Shown here in pieces: positions 6,265 through 13,169 of a stretch of 13,169 nucleotides of DNA. The stretch comes from REEB85 sp018971455 (GTDB lineage Bacteria; Pseudomonadota; Alphaproteobacteria; Acetobacterales; Acetobacteraceae), in NCBI GenBank assembly GCA_028871195.1, contig JAGWNT010000101.1, forward strand, positions 1 to 13,169, written 5' to 3'. The position numbers and the translations under genes were made by a program. The notes below the pieces were generated by a model. The model ran no database searches. It had not been told where the DNA came from and saw only the letters and a list, made by a program, of their open reading frames with translations. Position 1 is the first letter of the stretch, and every line of letters begins with the position of its first letter.

Positions 6265-6924
6265 ATGGCCACCAAACCCTCCCATCGCCCGCCGCGCACC
6301 GGCGGCGCCGTGCGCGAGCTGCGCCGGCGGATCGTGATGAACGAGCTCGCGCCGGGCGCGGTGCTCACCGAACTCGCGCTCGCCGAGCAGCTCGGCGTGG
6401 GCCAGGGCGCCATTCGCGAGGCGCTGCTGCGGCTCGAGGGCGAGGGCCTGGTGAGCCGTTCCGGCCGCCAGGGCACCATGGTGACCAATCTCGACCGCGC
6501 CACCGCCGAGGAGATCCTCGCCCTTCGCCGGCGCATCGAAATGCGCGCCGCCGGCCGCGTGGTGCGCGGTCTCGGCGCGTCGGACATCGCCGCCCTGCAC
6601 ACGCTGATGGCGGCCATGCACGATCACGCCGTCGCCGGCGATGGCTGGGCGATGATCGAGAGCGACACCGAATTCCATCTCGCCCTGTTCCGGCCATCGG
6701 GGCTGGCGGCGATGGAGGCGATCCTGGCGCGCTGCATCATGCACACCCACCGCTTCCGCCTCTGGGCGCCGTGGCACAACCGGCCGCTCGCGCGCACCGC
6801 CGGACGCCACGCGCCGATCCTCGCCGCCGCCGAGGCCCGCGACGCCGCCGCCCTGGAGGCGGCAATCGGCGAGCACCTCGACACCATCGTCGAGACCACC
6901 GCGAACCCGGAAGCCCGCCAATGA
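6265..6924 (+). CDS. GntR-family regulator, FCD (FadR-like) subgroup
   Basis: A 219-aa regulator. Residues 10-75 form the GntR winged helix, including LAEQLGVGQGAIREAL and the wing around GRQGTMV. Residues 80-210 form the all-helical FCD ligand domain. D134, H138, H182 and H204 match the Asp/His set that binds a metal in this group, so the effector is probably a small acid or sugar acid held through that metal. I chose the ATG at 6265. A TTG at 6205 also opens the frame, but the extra 20 residues are encoded by the operator and would precede the usual domain start. It heads a seven-gene operon and its stop overlaps the esterase ATG, so it probably autoregulates through 6229-6247. Confidence 0.88.
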   Translation: MATKPSHRPPRTGGAVRELRRRIVMNELAPGAVLTELALAEQLGVGQGAIREALLRLEGEGLVSRSGRQGTMVTNLDRATAEEILALRRRIEMRAAGRVVRGLGASDIAALHTLMAAMHDHAVAGDGWAMIESDTEFHLALFRPSGLAAMEAILARCIMHTHRFRLWAPWHNRPLARTAGRHAPILAAAEARDAAALEAAIGEHLDTIVETTANPEARQ

Positions 6925-7826
6925 CCCATCTCCCGCATCCGCAAATGGCGGCAATCCTGCGCGACATGCAGGCCAATCCGGCCCCCGACCCGCAGACCAT
7001 GCCGATCGGCGCGGCGCGCGCGCTCTTCGCCGCCAACGCGGCCCAGTGGAACGCCGACATGCCCGGCATCCCGATGGAGCTGGTGATCCTGGGGGGCGTG
7101 GCCTGCAACGCCATCCGCCCGCACGGCGCGCGCGGCGTCATCGTGTTCGTCCATGGCGGCGGCTGGACCTTCGGCAGCCCGGGCAGCCATGACCGCTTCG
7201 CCCGGCTGCTGGCCGAGGAAGCGGGTGCCACCGTGATCTCGCCCGAATACCGGCTGGCGCCCGAGCACCCGTGCCCGGCGGCCATCGAGGATGTTCTGAC
7301 GGTGATCGCGGCCCTTGACGGGCTGCCCGGGCCGCTGGCGCTGTGCGGCGATTCGGCCGGCGCGAATATCGCACTCGCCACCGCGCTGACGCGGCCGGCC
7401 CGCGCGCCGGTGGCGCTGTCGCTGCTCTATGGCTGCTTCGCGCCGATCTTCGACACCGCAAGCCATCTCGGCCTCGGTGACGGACGTTTCGGGCTGACCA
7501 CGGAGAAGATGCGCTGGTACTGGCGTAACTGGCAGGGCGCGCCGGCCGACCCGCGGGCGGCACCCCTCGATGGCGACCTCGCCGGACTGCCCCGCACCCA
7601 TCTGCTTGCCGCCGGGCTCGACCCGCTGCGCGACGACACATTGCTGCTGGCCGGCCGGCTGGCGACGGCCGGCGTTCCGTTCCGCCTCGATATGGTGCCG
7701 GGCGTGATCCACGGCTTTCTGCAGATGTCCGCCCGCCTCGCCCCCGCGCGCCGCGCGCTGGCCGGCATCGGTGCGGAACTGCGCGCCGCCATCGACGACG
7801 ACAACAAGGGAGGAAACCAGGCATGA
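6921..7826 (+). CDS. Alpha/beta hydrolase, HSL-type esterase
   Basis: A 301-aa cytoplasmic esterase of the hormone-sensitive-lipase group (Pfam alpha/beta hydrolase fold 3). The oxyanion motif HGGGW is at 78-82, the nucleophile motif GDSAG at 143-147 with S145, and the acid and base are D234 (GLDPLRDD) and H264 (VIHGF). There is no signal peptide, so it should act after import. Its start overlaps the regulator stop and its end overlaps the binding-protein start, so it belongs to the transporter operon and probably removes an acyl or aroyl group from the imported compound. Kynurenine formamidases share this fold, but no tryptophan-pathway neighbour supports that. It is not a fumarylacetoacetate-hydrolase-type protein, so it does not obviously supply the missing fumarylpyruvate hydrolase. 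The natural ester is unknown. Confidence 0.88.
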   Translation: MTHLPHPQMAAILRDMQANPAPDPQTMPIGAARALFAANAAQWNADMPGIPMELVILGGVACNAIRPHGARGVIVFVHGGGWTFGSPGSHDRFARLLAEEAGATVISPEYRLAPEHPCPAAIEDVLTVIAALDGLPGPLALCGDSAGANIALATALTRPARAPVALSLLYGCFAPIFDTASHLGLGDGRFGLTTEKMRWYWRNWQGAPADPRAAPLDGDLAGLPRTHLLAAGLDPLRDDTLLLAGRLATAGVPFRLDMVPGVIHGFLQMSARLAPARRALAGIGAELRAAIDDDNKGGNQA

Positions 7827-9037
7827 AACGACGCAGCCTTCTCGCCGGCGCCGCGGCACTCGCCGCCGCCCCGCTCGCCAGCCCGCACGCGCAGCGCCCC
7901 GTCACCGTTCGGTGGTGGTACCATTTCGACGATCCGACCGCCAAACCCGATGCGCTGATCGCCGCTTTCGAGAAATCGCATCCCGGCATCCGCATCCAGG
8001 CCGAGGCGATTCCCTGGGGCGGCGGGGGCGATTACGACACCCGCCTCTACACAGCCATCATCGCCGGCAACGGGCCGGACACCGCCATGGTGAAGTTCCA
8101 GAACCAGCCGCGGCTGATGGAAATGGAAGCGCTGCGGCCGATCGACGACTACATCAAGAACTGGTCGGCGCGCGGCGACATCTCCGACAGCCTGTGGAAA
8201 CTCCATGCCGCACCGGACGGCAAGCGCTACTACGTGCCGCTGCAATATGTCGTGCTCTACCTCTACGTGCGGCGGGACTGGCTGGCGCAGAAGAATATCG
8301 CCCTGCCCACCGACTTCCCCGGGTTCCTCAAGGCCGCCGAGGCGATGACCGGCGGCGATCGCTGGGGCTTCGGCCTGCGCGGCGGGCCGGGCGGGCATGA
8401 TTTCTGGTGCACCTTCGTGCTCGGCGGCGGCGCCAGGCTCCAGAAGGGCGGCCTGGTGACGCCGGCGGCGCTGGCCGCCAATCGCTGGTTCATCGACCTG
8501 CACCGCGCCCACCATGTCTGCCCGCCCTCGGCCCCCACCGACGGGTTCGTGCAGACCATCGCCAACATGAAGGCCGGGCGCACCGGCATGACCATCCACC
8601 ACATCGGCTCGGCCAACGAACTCTCGGCGGCCCTCGGCGACGGCCTGACCGCCATTCCCGTGCCGCGCGGCCCGACCGGCGATTCCTGGGCAACCTACGG
8701 CGACGGATCGAGCGCGATCTTCGCCGCATGCAAGAACCCCGAGGCGGCGTGGGAATGGATTTCCTACCTCTCCACCGGCGCCAGCAACGCGGAGCTGGCC
8801 CGGCTCTCCGCGCAGCTTCCGGTGACGAGTTCCAGCCTGGCCACGTGGAACCTCCAGCCGGCGCGCTTCGTCAAGGCCTCGGCGGAGTCGCTGCCGAGCG
8901 CGCGGGTGCTGCCCTCGGTGTCGCAGACGGCCGATTTCACCCGCACCGTCTGGCCGCAGACCACGCAGAAGGCGCTGCTCGGCCAGATCACGCCGGACGC
9001 GATAATGCAGGTCTTCGAGAAGCTGTACTACGGTTGA
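7823..9037 (+). CDS. Sugar ABC transporter substrate-binding protein (CUT1 type)
   Basis: A 404-aa periplasmic binding protein of the extracellular solute-binding family 1 (UgpB/MalE-like). The N terminus has a twin arginine (R3-R4) and a hydrophobic stretch to about residue 19, ending before HAQ, so export is probably by Tat, with Sec possible. The mature protein opens with a VRWWYHF strand, then an AFEKSHPGIRI segment typical of the family. It has many Trp and Tyr residues, as carbohydrate binders do. GGGAGG (7808-7813) nine bases upstream is the strongest ribosome binding site in this operon, fitting the excess of binding protein over permeases these systems need. Two permeases follow. The ligand cannot be named from sequence; oligosaccharide, glycoside or glycerol phosphate are all possible. 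Confidence 0.9.
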   Translation: MKRRSLLAGAAALAAAPLASPHAQRPVTVRWWYHFDDPTAKPDALIAAFEKSHPGIRIQAEAIPWGGGGDYDTRLYTAIIAGNGPDTAMVKFQNQPRLMEMEALRPIDDYIKNWSARGDISDSLWKLHAAPDGKRYYVPLQYVVLYLYVRRDWLAQKNIALPTDFPGFLKAAEAMTGGDRWGFGLRGGPGGHDFWCTFVLGGGARLQKGGLVTPAALAANRWFIDLHRAHHVCPPSAPTDGFVQTIANMKAGRTGMTIHHIGSANELSAALGDGLTAIPVPRGPTGDSWATYGDGSSAIFAACKNPEAAWEWISYLSTGASNAELARLSAQLPVTSSSLATWNLQPARFVKASAESLPSARVLPSVSQTADFTRTVWPQTTQKALLGQITPDAIMQVFEKLYYG

Positions 9038-9042
9038 ACAGG

Positions 9043-9930
9043 ATGATGGCCGCGCGGCGCGCAGCGACCCTGCGCGCCGCCACCCCCTGGGCCCTGCTGG
9101 CGCCGGCGCTGCTGGTGACCTCGGTGCTGGTGATGATCCCCGCCATCGAGACGGTGTGGATGTCGCTGCACAAGGTCAGCCTGTTCCGCCCGCATGTGCG
9201 GCCCTTCGTGGCCCTGGCCAATTACGCGCACGCGCTGGCGGACCCGGTGTTCTGGGCCAGCCTCGCCACCTCGCTGGTCTGGGTGGTCGGCGCCGTCGGG
9301 CTGCAATTCCTGCTCGGCCTCGCCACCGCCCTGCTGCTCAACCGCAGCTTCGCCTGGCGCGGCGTGGCGCGGGCGCTGGTGGTGATTCCCTGGGCATTGC
9401 CCAGCGTCATCATCGGGCTGGTCTGGACCTGGATGCTCGATTTCAATCTCGGCGTGCTGAACGTCATCGGGCTGCGGCTCGGCCTGCTGTCGCACGCCGT
9501 GCCGTGGCTCGCGCAGCCGGGCACGGCGCTGGCGGCGGTGATTCTCGCTGTCGTGTGGCAGGGATTTCCCTTCTTCGCGGTCACGCTGCTGGCCGGGTTG
9601 CAGGCCATTTCCGCGGATCTCTACGAGGCCGCCGCCCTGGACGGCGCCGGGGGCTGGGCGCGCTTTCGCCACGTCACCCTGCCCGGGCTCGCCGGCGTCA
9701 TCGCCACCTCGCTGCTGCTGCGCACGATCTGGGTGGCGAACTCGCTCGACCTCATCCTGGTGATGACCGGGGGCGGCCCCGGCACGGCGACGCAGACCCT
9801 GCCGCTGCATGCCTTCCTCACTGCCTGGTCGGGCGGCGATTACGGCCAGGGCTCGGCCCTCGCCGTCATCCTGACGCTGCTTCTGCTCGGCGTCGTCGTG
9901 ACCTACCTCGTGCGGAGCCGCGCGGAATGA
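9043..9930 (+). CDS. Sugar ABC transporter permease, MalF-like
   Basis: A 295-aa inner-membrane permease with about six hydrophobic helices (roughly 13-35, 72-98, 108-132, 165-185, 215-240 and 270-290). The cytoplasmic EAA loop, which docks the ATPase, is at about 190-214 (YEAAALDGAGGWARF...LPGL). MTGGGPGTATQTLP at 241-254 is a hallmark of MalF/UgpA-type subunits. It lacks the large periplasmic domain of E. coli MalF, as most CUT1 homologues do. The start is ambiguous. The ATGs at 9043 and 9046 have only a weak AGGA, while TTG at 9034 would overlap the preceding stop by four bases, as at the neighbouring junctions. The stop overlaps the next permease's ATG. Confidence 0.92.
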   Translation: MMAARRAATLRAATPWALLAPALLVTSVLVMIPAIETVWMSLHKVSLFRPHVRPFVALANYAHALADPVFWASLATSLVWVVGAVGLQFLLGLATALLLNRSFAWRGVARALVVIPWALPSVIIGLVWTWMLDFNLGVLNVIGLRLGLLSHAVPWLAQPGTALAAVILAVVWQGFPFFAVTLLAGLQAISADLYEAAALDGAGGWARFRHVTLPGLAGVIATSLLLRTIWVANSLDLILVMTGGGPGTATQTLPLHAFLTAWSGGDYGQGSALAVILTLLLLGVVVTYLVRSRAE

Positions 9931-10757
9931 AGCCGCGACGGATCACAAGGCTGCTCGGCACGGAATTGCCGGTCGCGGCCATTCTGGTCTTCGCGCTGTT
10001 CCCGTGGATCTGGATGGTGCTGAGCTCGTTCCGTCCGGAGGCGGAGCTGACGCGCACGCCGATCACGCTGCTGCCGCAGAGCCTCACGCTGGCCAATCAC
10101 ATCGCGCTGCTGGCGCGCACCTCATTCCTGCAGAATCTGCGCGACAGCCTGGTGGTCGCCACCGGCGCGGTGCTGCTCGGCCTCGCGCTGTCGCTGCCCG
10201 CCGCCTACGCGTTTTCGCGCTTCCGCTTCCGCGGCCGGCAGGCGCTGCGTGTGCAGTTCCTGGCGATCAACATGTTTCCCGTGGTGGTGCTGATCCTGCC
10301 GCTGTTCATCCTGATGCGCCAGCTGGGCCTGCTCGACACCTATGTCGCGCTGATCGCCGGACATGCTACCTTCACGCTGCCCTTCGCCATCTGGCTGATG
10401 ACGAGCTACCTCGAGGCGATCCCCGTCGAGCTCGACCAGGCCGCGGCGATCGATGGCGCCACCCGCGCCCAGGCGATGCGGCTGGTGATCCTCCCGCTGA
10501 CGCTGCCCGGCCTGGTGGCCGTCGGCATCTACATTTTCATCTCGTCGTGGAACGAATATCTCTTCGCGCTGATGCTGGCGGGCCAGCGGGTTCGCACCGT
10601 CACCGTGGCGTTGCAGATGTTCATTGGGGAAAACCAGATTCAATGGGGCCTGCTGATGGCCGGCGGAACGGTGGTGGCGCTGCCTGCGACCCTGCTGTTC
10701 CTGGCCGCCCAAAAGCGCCTCGTGGGCGGACTGACCGGAGGAGCGGTAAAGGGATGA
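9927..10757 (+). CDS. Sugar ABC transporter permease, MalG-like
   Basis: A 276-aa inner-membrane permease, partner of the preceding MalF-like subunit. Helices lie roughly at 14-34, 72-96, 108-130, 138-158, 196-218 and 243-262. The EAA loop, PVELDQAAAIDGATR at 166-180 leading into LPLTLPGL, is close to the family consensus. SSWNEYLFAL at 206-215 is a strong MalG/UgpE signature. Its ATG overlaps the previous stop and its stop overlaps the epimerase-like gene. No ATP-binding subunit is encoded in the window. CUT1 importers often share a housekeeping ATPase (MsmK/UgpC type) encoded elsewhere, which would explain the absence. Confidence 0.93.
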   Translation: MKPRRITRLLGTELPVAAILVFALFPWIWMVLSSFRPEAELTRTPITLLPQSLTLANHIALLARTSFLQNLRDSLVVATGAVLLGLALSLPAAYAFSRFRFRGRQALRVQFLAINMFPVVVLILPLFILMRQLGLLDTYVALIAGHATFTLPFAIWLMTSYLEAIPVELDQAAAIDGATRAQAMRLVILPLTLPGLVAVGIYIFISSWNEYLFALMLAGQRVRTVTVALQMFIGENQIQWGLLMAGGTVVALPATLLFLAAQKRLVGGLTGGAVKG

Positions 10758-11659
10758 GTGCCACCTGGGCGCCGGGTATCGGCGTGATTTCGATGAGCTA
10801 CGCGCGGCCATTCACCGCCGGCGAACTGCCGCTGTTTGCGCGCATGAAGGCGGCGGGGATGGATTTCTGCGAGCTGCTGGTGCCGGAGGAGGACGAACTC
10901 GATCCCGCCCTGGCCGGCCGGGCCGCGCGCGAGGCCGGGCTGTCGCTGCTGCTCGCCGCCCGCGTCAACCTCCAGCGCGATCTCGCCTCCGACGAAGCGG
11001 GCGCGCGCGCCTCCGGCATCGCCTATCTGCGCCGCTGCGTCGATGTCGCGGTGGCGTGCGGGGCGCCGATCGTCGGCGGGCCGCTCTACGGCACGCCGCT
11101 GGTCTTTGCCGGCCGGCCGCCCTCGCCGATCGCCGAGGCGGCGCGGCAGGCGCGCGTCGCGCGCGTGGTCGACGGTCTGCAACAGGCCGGCGACTATGCC
11201 GCGTCGCACGGGGTCGTCCTCGCCGTCGAGCCGCTCAACCGCTTCGAGACCGATTTCTGCAACACCGCCCGCCAGGCCGTCGATCTCGTGCGGGACGTCG
11301 ATCGTCCGGCGATCGGCGTCATGCTCGACACCTTCCACATGAACATGGAGGAGGACGACCTGCCGATGGCGATCCGCGAGACCGGGGCGCATCTGGTGCA
11401 TTTCCAGGCCAATGAGAACCATCGCGGCTTCCTCGGCACCGGCCATCTCGACTGGCCGGCGATCTGCCGCGCGCTGGCTTCGATCGGGTATGGCGGCGCC
11501 ATCACGCTGGAGCCGTTCCGCCGCACCGACCACCGGCTTTCCGTGCCGCTCGCCCAATGGCGCCCGCCGGCGCATGACGAGGATGCCGATCTCGCCCGCA
11601 GCGGCGCCCTGCTGCGCGCCGCCCTGCACGCCGCGCGCAGCCATGTGAGGACAGCATGA
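10754..11659 (+). CDS. Ketose 3-epimerase-like TIM-barrel sugar isomerase/epimerase
   Basis: A 301-aa protein of the AP-endonuclease-2-like TIM-barrel family. The nearest characterised group I recognise is D-tagatose/D-psicose 3-epimerase, from EPLNRFE (E159 and E165), LDTFHMN (D192 and H195), R224 and LEPF (E253). E159, D192 and E253 match three metal ligands of those enzymes, and E165, H195 and R224 match their substrate or catalytic residues. The fourth ligand, a His 26 residues after the Asp, appears here as Gln 218, with a His at 216. GGAGGAG (10737-10743) lies ten bases upstream, and the start overlaps the permease stop. It would interconvert the imported sugar or its keto form; related barrels in glycoside operons act on 3-keto sugars. 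The fold is sure, the substrate unknown. Confidence 0.85.
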   Translation: MSATWAPGIGVISMSYARPFTAGELPLFARMKAAGMDFCELLVPEEDELDPALAGRAAREAGLSLLLAARVNLQRDLASDEAGARASGIAYLRRCVDVAVACGAPIVGGPLYGTPLVFAGRPPSPIAEAARQARVARVVDGLQQAGDYAASHGVVLAVEPLNRFETDFCNTARQAVDLVRDVDRPAIGVMLDTFHMNMEEDDLPMAIRETGAHLVHFQANENHRGFLGTGHLDWPAICRALASIGYGGAITLEPFRRTDHRLSVPLAQWRPPAHDEDADLARSGALLRAALHAARSHVRTA

Positions 11660-12672
11660 TCCGCATCGGCTGGATCGGCTGCGGCACCCATGCCGCCGAA
11701 ATGCTGCTGCCGCAACTCGTGCGCCTGGACGTGCGGCTGGCGGCGGTGTGCGACGCCAACCCGCAACGCCTCGCCGCCGTCGCCGATCGTTACGGCGTGA
11801 CGGCGCGCTACACCAATGCCGAGGCGCTGATCGCCCATCCGGGGCTGGACGCCATCGGCATGGCGGTCGGCCCGGCGCTGCACGCCTCGGCCGGGCAGGC
11901 GGCGCTGGCGCGCGGTCTGGCGGTGTTCATGGAAAAACCGCCCGCTCCCACGGCACAGGCCGCCCAGGCGCTGGCCGAAGCGGCGCGGCGTGCCGGGCGG
12001 CCCTGCGTGGTCGGCTTCATGAAGCGCTATTCCAGCGCCAACCGCATCGCCGGCAACATCCTGCGCGGCCCCGAATTCGGCCCCGCCGCCAGCCTGCTCG
12101 GCGAATACATGACCGCGCCCACCTACTTCACCGGCGATCCGGATTATACCGGCTTCCTGCTGCATCACTGCGTGCATGCCATGGATCTGGTGCCGTGGCT
12201 GATGGGTGAGCCCGTCGCCTCCGTGCAGGCCCGGCAGCACACGCTCGCCCCCGGCAAGCTGCTGCTGCATGTCGGCTTCGGCTTCGCCTCCGGGGCGCTG
12301 GCCACGGTGGTAATGGGCACCCATCAGTCGCGCGGCACGCCGATGGAATGGTGGCAGGTGATGGGCGATCACCGGCGGGTGGAAATGCGCAACGTTCACG
12401 AGGTGCGCTACTACCGCAACCCGCCCTTCAAGGCGCTCGATCCCGCCGCCACGCTCGACCCCGCGCAGGACGCGCTGGTCTGGGAGCCCAACCTGACGGC
12501 GGCGGCCAATGAGGACCACAAGGGCTACCACGCGCTGCTGGCCGCCTTCCTCGCCCGCGTCCGCGGCGAGCCCTCGGACGCGCCGGACATCGCCGATGGC
12601 GTGCGCGCCATGCAGGTGCTGGAGGCGATGATCCGCGCGATGGCGAGCGGGTCGGCCGAGCGGCCCGGCTGA
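11656..12672 (+). CDS. Gfo/Idh/MocA-family NAD(P)-dependent dehydrogenase
   Basis: A 338-aa two-domain oxidoreductase. The N-terminal Rossmann fold has the nucleotide motif GCGTHA at 8-13, D33 at the end of the second strand (favouring NAD over NADP), and EKP at 93-95 with the catalytic-type K94. The C-terminal alpha/beta domain contains HCVHAMD with H174 and D177, which align with the conserved His and Asp of sugar and inositol dehydrogenases. Family members oxidise or reduce a sugar hydroxyl, often at C-3 of glycosides, or at inositol or sugar-acid carbons. The ATG overlaps the epimerase-like stop, with GAGGA four bases upstream. It is the last gene of the operon. With the adjacent barrel it probably forms an oxidation/epimerisation pair; the exact substrate cannot be read from sequence. 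Confidence 0.9.
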   Translation: MIRIGWIGCGTHAAEMLLPQLVRLDVRLAAVCDANPQRLAAVADRYGVTARYTNAEALIAHPGLDAIGMAVGPALHASAGQAALARGLAVFMEKPPAPTAQAAQALAEAARRAGRPCVVGFMKRYSSANRIAGNILRGPEFGPAASLLGEYMTAPTYFTGDPDYTGFLLHHCVHAMDLVPWLMGEPVASVQARQHTLAPGKLLLHVGFGFASGALATVVMGTHQSRGTPMEWWQVMGDHRRVEMRNVHEVRYYRNPPFKALDPAATLDPAQDALVWEPNLTAAANEDHKGYHALLAAFLARVRGEPSDAPDIADGVRAMQVLEAMIRAMASGSAERPG

Positions 12673-12961
12673 ACCGCCTGCGGCCCCGGCCACCGGATCG
12701 GCCGGCCGGCTGGGCCAAGGGCGGGCAGGACAGGGCGGGCGTGCAGGAAATCTGGCGTGCCGAGCGCGATGAAACCGGGCACTGGGAGGTTCTGATGGTT
12801 TTGCCCATGAAGGTCGCTATGCCGCGATCAGGCCACTCTAGCCGTCTCTGAGGTGATTCCCCCGAGATCACCTGGCCTCATTCGAACCTTGGTGGAAACC
12901 TCCGATTTTCAGGCTCGCCGGGGACAACGTCCGTGGTGCCGAAATCTCGTGGTTTGGTCAC
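12673..12961. other. Intergenic region between convergent genes, no supported gene
   Basis: The first 60 bases are as GC-rich as the operon and can form a 6-bp stem (CCGGCC 12686-12691 with GGCCGG 12700-12705), but no T-run follows. From about 12740 composition turns visibly more balanced. AGGTGAT (12851-12857) pairs with ATCACCT (12867-12873) around a nine-base loop, a possible two-way transcription stop between the converging genes, again without a T-run. A plus-strand frame from GTG 12741 to TGA 12849-12851 encodes 36 residues I do not recognise. On the minus strand an 18-codon ORF (12965-12909) begins on the helicase stop (ATGA) and then terminates. Confidence 0.4.
12851..12873. terminator. 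Possible bidirectional stem-loop between convergent genes
   Basis: A perfect 7-bp inverted repeat, AGGTGAT and ATCACCT, encloses TCCCCCGAG. It lies about 180 bases after the dehydrogenase stop and about 90 bases after the helicase stop on the opposite strand. There is no T-tract on either side, so it is not a canonical intrinsic terminator; it could instead be an operator or a repeat-element fragment. Confidence 0.25.
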
Positions 12962-13169
12962 TCATGCTCGTCTCCCCTCAAGCATATCAGCCAAGAACTC
13001 CGACCCCGGCTCCAGCCCTGTAATTGCCACACGGTCGCGCGCCCGGGTGCAGGCCACGTAGAGCAGGTGACGCTCACTGTCGAACGCCTCATCAAGGTCC
13101 GATTCCTCGGCCGCACTTTCGATGCGTGACTGCAGCGGGATCACCTCATCGTCACACGCCATGACCGCG
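12962..13169 (-). CDS. UvrD/Rep-type superfamily 1 helicase, C-terminal fragment (cut by window edge)
   Basis: The reading frame enters from the right edge and ends at 12964-12962, leaving 68 complete codons. The segment ERHLLYVACTRARD is helicase motif VI of UvrD/Rep/PcrA-type ATP-dependent 3'-5' DNA helicases; its arginines contact the ATP phosphates. The preceding acidic stretch and the following ITGLEPGSEFLADML tail look like the end of UvrD-like helicases whose C terminus stops soon after motif VI. The ATG at 13162-13160 is internal: the frame stays open upstream, and the residues before it continue the expected strand. It converges on the sugar operon and shows no functional link to it. 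The bulk of the protein lies outside, so the subfamily cannot be assigned. Confidence 0.85.
   Translation of the reverse strand, partial: AVMACDDEVIPLQSRIESAAEESDLDEAFDSERHLLYVACTRARDRVAITGLEPGSEFLADMLEGRRA

Noticed and set aside
6921..7826. The alpha/beta hydrolase as the missing fumarylpyruvate hydrolase
   Set aside because: It has Ser-Asp-His HSL esterase motifs, whereas fumarylpyruvate hydrolases are metal-dependent FAH-fold enzymes, and it belongs to the other operon.
11194..12693. 499-codon minus-strand frame opposite the epimerase-like and dehydrogenase genes
   Set aside because: Composition is that of a complementary-strand artefact, and the plus-strand proteins have intact family motifs.
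12686..12705. Rho-independent terminator after the dehydrogenase gene
   Set aside because: The 6-bp GC stem has an eight-base loop and no T-run, and such stems arise by chance in DNA of this composition.

Overview
The window is GC-rich, roughly 70% by eye, with strong codon bias and long antisense shadow ORFs. Most genes are packed into operons with 4-base ATGA stop/start overlaps. Codon use, the cobalamin-dependent (class II) ribonucleotide reductase and the catabolic gene set all suggest a GC-rich alphaproteobacterium, possibly of the Rhodospirillales/Acetobacteraceae type. That taxonomic guess is inference. No rRNA, tRNA, CRISPR array or complete mobile element was recognised.

Layout. (1) Positions 1-248 hold no gene I can support. 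(2) 249-2625 is a monocistronic class II ribonucleotide reductase gene (nrdJ) with two NrdR-box-like palindromes 32 bp apart and a hairpin covering its ribosome binding site. (3) 2661-6174 is a gentisate-pathway operon: 3-hydroxybenzoate 6-hydroxylase, gentisate 1,2-dioxygenase, a MarR regulator and a GST-type maleylpyruvate isomerase. A tandem 15-bp repeat with internal dyads precedes it. (4) 6229-12672 is a seven-gene operon: GntR/FCD regulator, HSL-type esterase, CUT1-type sugar ABC importer (binding protein and two permeases, no ATPase), ketose-3-epimerase-like TIM barrel and Gfo/Idh/MocA dehydrogenase. A compact AT-rich inverted repeat precedes it. (5) 12673-12961 is a non-coding stretch between convergent genes. 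(6) 12962 to the right edge is the 3' end of a UvrD/Rep-type helicase gene on the minus strand.

How the genes may work together. 3-Hydroxybenzoate would be para-hydroxylated to gentisate, the ring opened to maleylpyruvate, and that isomerised to fumarylpyruvate. The hydrolase that would finish the pathway is not in the window. The adjacent operon looks built to import a sugar or glycoside, cleave an ester, and oxidise or epimerise the sugar. Its position directly behind a hydroxybenzoate pathway suggests, as a hypothesis only, that the two operons degrade a plant-type conjugate of a sugar and a hydroxybenzoate.

The observations most worth a second look are the NrdR/hairpin leader of nrdJ, the in-frame hexanucleotide expansion in the maleylpyruvate isomerase gene, the Gln at the expected metal-His position of the epimerase-like protein, the two operator-like repeats, and the coupling of aromatic and sugar operons.
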